This document shows, piece after piece, positions 1 to 5,061 of a stretch of DNA of 12,698 nucleotides; position 1 is the first letter of the stretch, and each line of letters opens with the position of its first letter. The stretch comes from Candidatus Buchananbacteria bacterium (GTDB lineage Bacteria > Patescibacteriota > Patescibacteriia > CAIXNZ01): NCBI GenBank assembly GCA_030592165.1, contig JAUVKC010000020.1, positions 1-12,698 of the forward strand. Direction: 5' to 3'. A program made the position numbers and the translations under genes. The notes below the pieces were generated by a model. It was not told the DNA's origin, searched no databases, and saw only the letters and a list, made by a program, of their open reading frames with translations.

Positions 1-1275
1 TATTATTCAGTTTTACGCGATGTTCATAAAATTGGTTATATAATTGATTTTCTTACTAAAAAAAAGACGGAATCTGGTATTATCTATGCCGCGACCAGAA
101 AAGAGGTTGATCATCTTTTAGATGTTTTAAGCGCTCAGGGACTTTCTGTTGCTAAATATCATGCCGGCATGGAAGAACATGACAGAAAACAGAGTCAGGA
201 AGATTTTATTATGGAAAAAGTTAAAGTGATCGTAGCTACAAACGCCTTTGGTATGGGAATTGATAAATCTAATGTTAGATTTGTTATTCATAACAATATG
301 CCGAAGAATTTAGAAGCATATTCTCAGGAATCAGGACGTGCAGGTCGTGATGGAGATGCAAGTGATTGTATCATGTTGTTTTCTAATAAGGATATTGTTT
401 TAATGCGTTATTTTATAGATAATAGTGATGCTACCCCAGAAATTAAAAATGTTGAGGAACAAAAATTACAAGCTATGATTGATTATGTTTATACGCCTGT
501 TTGTTTAAGGTATAAAATTTTACATTATTTTGCTCAGGAAAATATTAAGAATAAATGTGATAATTGTTATAATTGTAAACTAGAAAAATCCGCAGAAGTA
601 AAAGACATGACAGTAGCCGCAATGAAAATTTTTAATTGCATGAACAAGATGAAACAAAATTTTGGTATGATTATGATCGCAGAAATTGTTAAAGGTTCAC
701 GTAATAAAAAGATTTTAGCAAATGGGTTTGATGAATTAGTTGAACATGCTAGTTTGGCTAAGTATTCACTGGTTCAGATAAAAAAACTGATAGGCTTATT
801 AATTTCACATAAATATTTAATTTTAAGCCAAGGTGAATACTCAGTGCTTTCATTGAGTCCTAAGGCTATGCAAGTTATTGAGGGTGTGGAAAAAGTTTTA
901 ATAAAAATTAACAAAAATGAACAGGTAGTTAAAGAATATAAGAAAACGGAAAATCCACTTTTGGAAAAATTAAAACAATGGCGCTATGATCTGGCTCAAG
1001 AAGAACAGATTCCGCCATACATTATTTTATCTGATACTACTTTGAAAGAGTTAGTTAATTTATTACCAACTAGTGCTGAATCATTGGAGCAAGTTAAAGG
1101 TTTTGGTCAATTCAAAGTTCATAGCTATGGTGAGCGTGTTCTTGAAATTATAAATGGTTATCTTAAACAAAATAATATTTCTGGTAATATTAAAGCAGTT
1201 ACTTATAAAAAAGATGATTTGGCAACTCATCAAATAAGTTATGGGTTGTATAAAAAAGGTCAGTCATTGCCATAA
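1..1275 (+). CDS. recQ: RecQ-family ATP-dependent DNA helicase, 5' end outside window, ends at a premature TAA
   Basis: This is the C-terminal two thirds of a RecQ 3'-5' DNA helicase, a cytoplasmic repair and recombination enzyme. Frame 1 is open from base 1, so the true start and the first helicase lobe lie upstream. Numbering codons from base 1, the second helicase lobe shows motif IV around codons 26-35 (GIIYAATRKE), motif V around 77-98 (VATNAFGMGID) and motif VI at 109-118 (QESGRAGRDG). Four cysteines of the RecQ zinc-binding site follow at about 168, 186, 189 and 192 (the last three as CDNCYNC). A winged-helix RQC region covers about 200-300 and an HRDC domain about 318-390. Codon 425 is TAA, but homology continues in the same frame to 1512 (next entry), so this stop is premature relative to the family. 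The RecQ identification is firm; whether the protein really ends here is uncertain. Confidence 0.93.
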   Translation, partial: YYSVLRDVHKIGYIIDFLTKKKTESGIIYAATRKEVDHLLDVLSAQGLSVAKYHAGMEEHDRKQSQEDFIMEKVKVIVATNAFGMGIDKSNVRFVIHNNMPKNLEAYSQESGRAGRDGDASDCIMLFSNKDIVLMRYFIDNSDATPEIKNVEEQKLQAMIDYVYTPVCLRYKILHYFAQENIKNKCDNCYNCKLEKSAEVKDMTVAAMKIFNCMNKMKQNFGMIMIAEIVKGSRNKKILANGFDELVEHASLAKYSLVQIKKLIGLLISHKYLILSQGEYSVLSLSPKAMQVIEGVEKVLIKINKNEQVVKEYKKTENPLLEKLKQWRYDLAQEEQIPPYIILSDTTLKELVNLLPTSAESLEQVKGFGQFKVHSYGERVLEIINGYLKQNNISGNIKAVTYKKDDLATHQISYGLYKKGQSLP

Positions 1276-1512
1276 ATTGCCAAACAAAGAGGTTTAAAGG
1301 TCGGAACTATAGGTGAACATTTGGTCAGATGTTCAGCTGAAGGCGAAGATGTTGATTGGGATGAATTTATTGATCCAGAGGAAGAGAAATTAATATCAAA
1401 AGCAATCGATAATCTTGGGGCAGAGAAATTAAGTCCGCTCAAAAATGTATTACCAGATAAGATTGATTATTTTACGATTAAAGCTGTTATTTGTAAAAAT
1501 AGGTTGAGTTAA
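1276..1512 (+). pseudogene. Detached C-terminal helix-turn-helix domain of RecQ, in frame after the TAA
   Basis: After the TAA at 1273-1275 the same frame stays open for 78 more codons to a TAA at 1510-1512. The residues directly after the stop (IAKQRGLKVGTIGEHL) together with those before it (YKKGQSLP) make the typical first helices of the HTH_40 domain that ends many long bacterial RecQ proteins. The rest (FIDPEEEKLISKAIDNLG, then PLKNVLPDKIDYFTIKAV) also fits that domain. The family usually has Glu before IAK, so one G-to-T change (GAA to TAA) would explain the stop. No canonical ATG start with a ribosome binding site gives this piece its own gene; a start further in would drop the key helices. 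It may be a recent nonsense mutation, a readthrough site or a sequence error. The last codons (KNRLS and stop) lie inside repeat block A1. Confidence 0.8.
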
Positions 1513-1615
1513 ACAAGAGGCTTTGCCTTAAATAATTACGTTATGGAGTAAGTATGTGTCTCCAATGAAGGCTGAGCCTCAAATGACCCCGTGGGAATTT
1601 AAGAATCAGCCTTTT
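1486..1615 (+). repeat. Repeat block A, copy 1 (hairpin-forming, terminator-like)
   Basis: First of three copies of a ~120-130 bp block; the others are at 1733-1863 and 2492-2623. It starts inside the last ten codons of recQ (GTTATTTGTAAAAATAGG) and runs past the stop. Three arms are visible: a (GAGGCTTTGCCTT), b (AAGGCTGAGCCTC) and c (AATCAGCCTT). Arm b can pair with a (11 of 13 positions) or with c, and c is followed by an A/T stretch containing eight or nine Ts. In this copy it may act as the transcription terminator of recQ. Confidence 0.85.
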
Positions 1616-1636
1616 AAGATTTTTTTTGGGGGGTAT

Positions 1637-1743
1637 CGGGTAACACCGAATTCATTCGGGGAGCAACGTCGTTCACCGAATGAATTCGGTGTTACCCGTT
1701 GGGAGGATGGTAAGCCGAATGAATTTAGTGTTGCCAGTTATTT
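1637..1743 (+). repeat. Repeat block B, copy 1, with a perfect 23-bp inverted repeat
   Basis: The arms at 1637-1659 and 1676-1698 are exact reverse complements (23 bp each; the left arm begins CGGGTAACACCGAATTC) around a 16-base spacer. A conserved tail (GTTGGGAGGATGG, then CCGAATGAATTTAGTG) runs from 1697 to 1743 and leads straight into block A copy 2. A related block with the same tail is at 2353-2502. As RNA or single-stranded DNA this would be a very stable cruciform or hairpin. The gene-free stretch 1513-1967 is almost entirely repeat material plus the terminator at 1919-1947. Confidence 0.88.
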
Positions 1744-1863
1744 ATAAAAATAGGTTGAGTTAACAAGAGGCTTTGCCTTAAATAATTACGTTATTGAGTA
1801 AGTATATGTCTCCAATGAAGGCTGAGCCTCAAATGATTCGGTGGGAATTTAAGACTCAGCCTT
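1733..1863 (+). repeat. Repeat block A, copy 2
   Basis: Nearly identical to copy 1 over about 120 bp from TAAAAATAGGTTGAGTT to CAGCCTT. It differs by a few substitutions and one A missing after GAGTT. Arm c here is GACTCAGCCTT, which pairs better with arm b than in copy 1. It is followed by a short T-run and CGGGTGA, the start of a shortened block B. Confidence 0.88.
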
Positions 1864-1873
1864 CCGTGTTTTT

Positions 1874-1911
1874 CGGGTGAATGTAGTTGAGGGTGAATTC
1901 GGTGTTACCCG
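1874..1911 (+). repeat. Shortened block B remnant, copy 2
   Basis: It begins CGGGTGAATG and ends GAATTCGGTGTTACCCG, the same right end as block B copies 1 and 3, but the central palindrome is missing. The outer CGGGT and ACCCG ends are still inverted relative to each other. It resembles the remnant at 2634-2657, suggesting a shared short form of the element. Confidence 0.7.
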
Positions 1912-1918
1912 TTTAAAT

Positions 1919-1947
1919 AAAAAAATGAGGTACAACCTCATTTTTTT
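1919..1947. terminator. Bidirectional intrinsic terminator after the 105-aa membrane protein gene
   Basis: A perfect 13-bp stem (AAAAAAATGAGGT at 1919-1931 and ACCTCATTTTTTT at 1935-1947) closes a 3-base loop. It has a T-run on either strand, so it can end transcription of the minus-strand gene at 1968-2285 and also stop readthrough from the recQ side. Confidence 0.85.
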
Positions 1948-1967
1948 ATTTTTTAGCTAATTACCTA

Positions 1968-2285
1968 TTATTTCTTTTTAATTATTTTTATACCTCTTAG
2001 TCCAAGGATTAATAATCCGATTATAATTATTTTAAGAATATAATGATCATTTAAATCAAAGAAATCTCGAGTCATTGGAGTTATTTGGAAGAAAATCAAA
2101 TGGATGAGAATACTAAATGGTAGTGTTAGAAATAGCCAATTTAATTTTGGTACATCTAATCTTATTTTTTTAAAATACCTGGTTAATCGTGGTGAGAGTA
2201 AATAAATACCAAGAAAAGAAACTACAAAATCAAAAACAGCATAATCAAGAATACGAAATTGTCTGAGAAATTCTAATATATTCAT
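1968..2285 (-). CDS. Small integral membrane protein of unknown function (105 aa)
   Basis: I do not recognise a characterised family; the protein resembles small hypothetical membrane proteins of CPR genomes. Three hydrophobic segments are visible at about residues 15-33, 48-66 and 81-99, separated by a basic stretch (RLTRYFKKIRLDVPK) and a loop with TPMTRDFFDLNDHY. The C-terminus is short and very basic (KIIKKK), which favours a cytoplasmic end. The gene has its own promoter directly upstream (2309-2337) giving a short leader, and its own terminator (1919-1947), so it is a self-contained transcription unit. On both sides it is bordered by the same A and B repeat blocks in direct orientation, so it may be a movable or excisable cassette. 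Real coding is likely given the membrane pattern and the matched promoter and terminator; function is unknown. Confidence 0.8.
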   Translation of the reverse strand: MNILEFLRQFRILDYAVFDFVVSFLGIYLLSPRLTRYFKKIRLDVPKLNWLFLTLPFSILIHLIFFQITPMTRDFFDLNDHYILKIIIIGLLILGLRGIKIIKKK

Positions 2286-2308
2286 AAAATAAATTACTTA
2301 ATAAAAGT

Positions 2309-2337
2309 ATTTTAACACAAGAGAAGAGAGAATACAA
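2309..2337 (-). promoter_or_regulatory. Sigma-70-like promoter of the 105-aa membrane protein gene
   Basis: On the minus strand a -35 element TTGTAT (2332-2337) and a -10 element TAAAAT (2309-2314) are separated by 17 bases, with TG one base before the -10 (extended -10). The predicted transcription start near 2302 leaves a leader of under 20 bases before the ATG at 2285. Confidence 0.6.
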
Positions 2338-2352
2338 TGTAAAGTTTTCAGC

Positions 2353-2502
2353 CGGGTGACAGGGAATCCCCGAATTTATTCGGGGAGCAAAGTCGTGCAC
2401 CGAATCTGGCCTTGGCTTGGCCAAAAAGCCAAGACAGGTGAATTCGGTGTTACCCGTTGGGAGTATGGCGAGCCGAATGAATTTAGTGTTATTAGTTATT
2501 TG
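2353..2502 (+). repeat. Repeat block B, copy 3, carrying a nested 34-base hairpin insertion
   Basis: This has the same right end (GAATTCGGTGTTACCCG) and tail (CCGAATGAATTTAGTG) as copy 1, with a diverged left arm (CGGGTGACAGGGAATCCCCG). Relative to copy 1, 34 bases are inserted at 2406-2439 between CACCGAAT and GAATTCGG. The insert holds an 8-bp hairpin (CTTGGCTT at 2411-2418, AAGCCAAG at 2426-2433). The left arm also contains its own small hairpin, CCCCGAATttATTCGGGG at 2388-region start 2378. The gene-free stretch 2286-2762 holds the minus-strand promoter, this block, block A copy 3, a B remnant and the ABC-F promoter. Confidence 0.82.
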
Positions 2503-2623
2503 TAAAAATAGATTGAGTTAACAAAGAGGCTTTGCCTTAAATAATTACGTTATTGAGTAAGTATGTGTCTCCAATGAAGGCTGAGCCTCAAATGATCCCG
2601 TGGGAGTTTAAGGCTCAGCCTTT
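2492..2623 (+). repeat. Repeat block A, copy 3, with exact alternative hairpin arms
   Basis: Third copy of block A. Arm a is 2526-2538 (GAGGCTTTGCCTT), arm b 2577-2589 (AAGGCTGAGCCTC), arm c 2611-2622 (AGGCTCAGCCTT). Here b and c pair perfectly over 12 bp, while a and b pair at 11 of 13 positions, so the two hairpins exclude each other. A T-run (2628-2633) follows c. It lies about 140 bases upstream of the ABC-F start but ahead of that gene's best promoter, so control of the ABC-F gene would need a transcript from further upstream. Confidence 0.87.
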
Positions 2624-2633
2624 AGAGTTTTTT

Positions 2634-2657
2634 AGGGTGAAAATAGTTGGTGAATTC
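2634..2657 (+). repeat. Short block B remnant, copy 4
   Basis: AGGGTGAAAATAGTTGG followed by TGAATTC mirrors the shortened B copy at 1874-1911 (GGGTGAATGTAGTTGAGGG, then TGAATTC). After that the sequence diverges into AAGGCAAAGCCTT (2658-2670), which is a small inverted repeat matching the reverse complement of arm a of block A. Confidence 0.55.
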
Positions 2658-2690
2658 AAGGCAAAGCCTTTTAAGATTTATTCTTATTAA

Positions 2691-2719
2691 TAGACAAATT
2701 TGTTTAATTTTGATATACT
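2691..2719 (+). promoter_or_regulatory. Sigma-70-like promoter of the ABC-F gene
   Basis: A -35 element TAGACA (2691-2696, 5 of 6 consensus) and a -10 element TATACT (2714-2719, 5 of 6) are spaced by exactly 17 bases, with an extended -10 TG at 2711-2712. The predicted start near 2726 gives a leader of about 37 bases before the ATG at 2763. Confidence 0.72.
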
Positions 2720-2762
2720 TTGTGAATTCTGAGTAAGATAATTTACTATTATAAAATTTCAC

Positions 2763-4211
2763 ATGAATAATGACGTAATAATACGCTTTGAAGAGGTAAC
2801 GTTTGAATATCAAGAAAATAAACCTCTACTAGACGAGGTTAATTTTAGTGTGCGAACTGGTTCAAAAATTACGCTCATGGGGCAAAATGGTGCTGGGAAA
2901 AGTACTCTTTTTGAATTAATTAAAGGTACTCAAAAACCTAAAGATGGAAAAATCTCTGTTTCCCAAGACGCAACAATCGCTACCGCTCAACAAGTCATAG
3001 CTCGTGAAGATTTAGAACTAACTATTGAAGAATATTTTGCTAAAGCTTTTGAGATTAAACAAAATAATTTATTAAGCCAAATCAGTAAAGTTATGGAAGC
3101 TGTAAACCTGGCAATTCCAGTTGATTTTAAAGTGGGAGAACTTTCTGGTGGTCAACAAGCACGATTATTATTGGCTTATGCTTTAATCCAAAATCCTGAC
3201 ATATTACTTTTAGATGAGCCGACTAATAATTTGGATCAGGAAGGTATTGGCCATCTGATTAGTTTTTTATTAATGTATGAAAAAACATTGATAGTAATTT
3301 CTCATGATGCTGATTTTTTGAATTGTTTTACGGAGGGAGTTATTTATTTGGATTTAAGGACAAAAAAACTGGAAACATATGTTGGCGATTATTATTCTGT
3401 TGTTGAAGAAATAAATAATCGAATAGAACGTGAACGTAAAAAAAATGCTCAATTAGAAAAAAAAATTAAAGATAATAAAGAAAAAGTTAATTTTTTTGCC
3501 AATAAAGGTGGTAAGATGAGGAAACTGGCCAAGAAATTAAAAGATGAAACATATGATTTAGAAGAAGGTAAAATTGATGTGCGTACAGATGATAAAACAA
3601 TTAGAGATTTTACTATTCCTAATCAAGAGATTGTTGGAAATATTGTTACTATAAAATCATTAACTGTTATTAAAAATCATGAGCCTGAAACTAAAGAGGT
3701 TGATATCCTTTTACGGCAAAAATCACGTTTACTTATTTTAGGACCCAACGGAATTGGTAAAAGTACTTTACTGCGAAAATTAGTTTCAGACAAAAATGAA
3801 GGCGTGGAAATTATGAAAGATATTAAAATCGGTTATTATAGTCAGGACTTTGCTACTCTTGATTACGACCAGACTGTTTTTGATAGTTTAGATAGTGTTC
3901 GGGACGAAGTTGATGTTCAGGATATGAGATCTGTTGCTGCTGGATTTTTAATCACTGGGGATTTAATGGGGCATAAGATTAAAGATCTTTCAGAAGGTCA
4001 AAAAGGTTTACTTTCTTTTGCCAGATTGGTTTTAATGAAACCAGGGTTATTAGTTCTTGACGAGCCTACTAATCATATTAATTTTCGTCATATCCCAATT
4101 ATTGCCAAGGCTATTAATGAATATCAGGGAACTATAATTTTAATTAGTCATATGGAAGAATTTGTTAAAGAAATAGAAATTGAAGAGACACTTGATTTGG
4201 GGAAGATGTAA
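2763..4211 (+). CDS. ABC-F family ATPase (ribosome-associated type), 482 aa
   Basis: The protein has two ATP-binding cassettes and no membrane segments, the hallmark of ABC-F proteins, which mostly act on ribosomes as translation factors or antibiotic-protection proteins. Cassette 1: Walker A GQNGAGKST (40-48), signature LSGGQ (127-131), Walker B and catalytic Glu in LLLDEPTNNLD (148-158), switch His in ISHD (179-182). A charged, Lys-rich linker (about 212-290) corresponds to the tRNA-contacting interdomain helix pair. Cassette 2: Walker A GPNGIGKST (327-335), signature LSEGQ (409-413), LVLDEPTNHIN (430-440), ISHM (461-464). The second D-loop has Asn where the family normally has Asp, and SHM replaces SHD. 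At 482 aa it is shorter than EttA-like members (about 550). No Shine-Dalgarno sequence precedes the ATG; this start fits the N-terminal beta strand (VIIRFEEVTFEY). Whether it is a housekeeping factor or a resistance protein cannot be told from sequence alone. Confidence 0.93.
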   Translation: MNNDVIIRFEEVTFEYQENKPLLDEVNFSVRTGSKITLMGQNGAGKSTLFELIKGTQKPKDGKISVSQDATIATAQQVIAREDLELTIEEYFAKAFEIKQNNLLSQISKVMEAVNLAIPVDFKVGELSGGQQARLLLAYALIQNPDILLLDEPTNNLDQEGIGHLISFLLMYEKTLIVISHDADFLNCFTEGVIYLDLRTKKLETYVGDYYSVVEEINNRIERERKKNAQLEKKIKDNKEKVNFFANKGGKMRKLAKKLKDETYDLEEGKIDVRTDDKTIRDFTIPNQEIVGNIVTIKSLTVIKNHEPETKEVDILLRQKSRLLILGPNGIGKSTLLRKLVSDKNEGVEIMKDIKIGYYSQDFATLDYDQTVFDSLDSVRDEVDVQDMRSVAAGFLITGDLMGHKIKDLSEGQKGLLSFARLVLMKPGLLVLDEPTNHINFRHIPIIAKAINEYQGTIILISHMEEFVKEIEIEETLDLGKM

Positions 4212-4225
4212 AAAAATAATATAGG

Positions 4226-4277
4226 GAGATAAAAAACGAAGGAGCGATTGGTCAATCGCTCCTTCGTTTTTTATCTC
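4226..4277. terminator. Bidirectional intrinsic terminator, perfect 52-bp palindrome
   Basis: Bases 4226-4250 are the exact reverse complement of 4253-4277, a 25-bp stem around GT with A6 and T6 runs inside the arms. It sits between the convergent ABC-F gene (plus) and the ZIP gene (minus) and can end transcription from both sides. Confidence 0.93.
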
Positions 4278-4289
4278 TTCGATTAGAAT

Positions 4290-5027
4290 CTAATCAATAA
4301 ATTTAACAGCAAACATTAAGACAATTCCTGCAATAAATACAAAAAATGAAAGGATAGATTTTTTAAAATTAGTTTCTTTGCGTATTTCTGGCATAAGATC
4401 AGAAGCAGCTATATAAATAAAGCCACCAGCAGCAAAAGGTAACAGGTATGGAATAATATTTTCAAGAGAAAGAGAAATAAAGTAGCAAACAATACCACCC
4501 AGGACAACTGTTAGGGCGACAATATAATTTATTATTAAGGCTTTCTTTTTTTTGAATCCGGCATGGATAAGTACTCCGAAATCACCGATTTCTTGTGGGA
4601 TTTCATGCAGAGCAATAGCCATTGTAGTAACAATACCCAAATTAAAATCAATTATAAACGCGCCAGCTATAACCAGACCATCAATAAAATTGTGTAATGC
4701 GTCACCAAATAAATTCATATAACCAAAAGTATGAACCTCGCAGTTTTCTTTATGACAATGTCGCCAAAATAGCAGTTTTTCCATAAAAAAGAAAAAAATA
4801 AAAGCAATTAAGACAATCAGATATAATTTATTGATCTCTAGTACTTCCGTGGCTTCTGGTAAAAGATGCAAAAAAGCACCACCCATCAAGGCTCCGGCTG
4901 AAAGAGATACTAAAAAGATGGTTATTTTTTCAAGTGTTTCTTTCTTAAAATATAAAAACAAAACAGCCAGCCAAACGCATAAAGTAATTACTAGACAGGC
5001 AAGTGTGATGATAATTAAAGTGGTCAT
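4290..5027 (-). CDS. ZIP-family divalent metal transporter, 245 aa
   Basis: ZIP proteins carry zinc, iron or other divalent cations across the membrane into the cytoplasm. About eight hydrophobic segments are visible. The paired metal site is present: HNFIDG in the fourth membrane helix (H112, N113, D116) and HEIPQEIGDFG in the fifth (H141, E142, Q145, E146). LHLLPEA (53-59) and LMPE (211-214) are also typical. The loop at about 89-99 is rich in His and Cys (RHCHKENCEVH) and probably binds metal. Length is normal for bacterial ZIP proteins. It is the last gene of the minus-strand run, 34 bases after the CDF gene, and ends at the palindromic terminator. Substrate cannot be assigned from sequence; zinc is the default guess. 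No Shine-Dalgarno sequence is seen before the ATG. Confidence 0.92.
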   Translation of the reverse strand: MTTLIIITLACLVITLCVWLAVLFLYFKKETLEKITIFLVSLSAGALMGGAFLHLLPEATEVLEINKLYLIVLIAFIFFFFMEKLLFWRHCHKENCEVHTFGYMNLFGDALHNFIDGLVIAGAFIIDFNLGIVTTMAIALHEIPQEIGDFGVLIHAGFKKKKALIINYIVALTVVLGGIVCYFISLSLENIIPYLLPFAAGGFIYIAASDLMPEIRKETNFKKSILSFFVFIAGIVLMFAVKFID

Positions 5028-5061
5028 AATATTATTTAATTATTTTAGTTAGTTTTTTGAA

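Noticed and set aside
1273..1275. Recoding of TAA as a sense codon in this organism
   Set aside because: TAA is the normal stop of most genes in the window, such as the ABC-F and sigma factor genes, so genome-wide recoding is excluded; only local readthrough remains possible.
1321..1512. A separate small gene after recQ starting at TTG
   Set aside because: It is in the same frame as recQ and continues its HTH_40 domain; starting here would remove the recognition helix. It is better read as the detached recQ tail.
1556..1747. A 63-codon open frame across repeat blocks
   Set aside because: It is made wholly of repeat block A and B sequence, is not kept open in the other copies and has no recognisable protein pattern.
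1486..2657. CRISPR array
   Set aside because: Repeats are about 120 bp, few, unevenly spaced and interrupted by a gene; there are no short regular spacers and no cas genes.
2622..2813. Minus-strand 63-codon open frame over the ABC-F start
   Set aside because: It overlaps the ABC-F promoter and start and has no family pattern; it is a by-product of AT-rich sequence.
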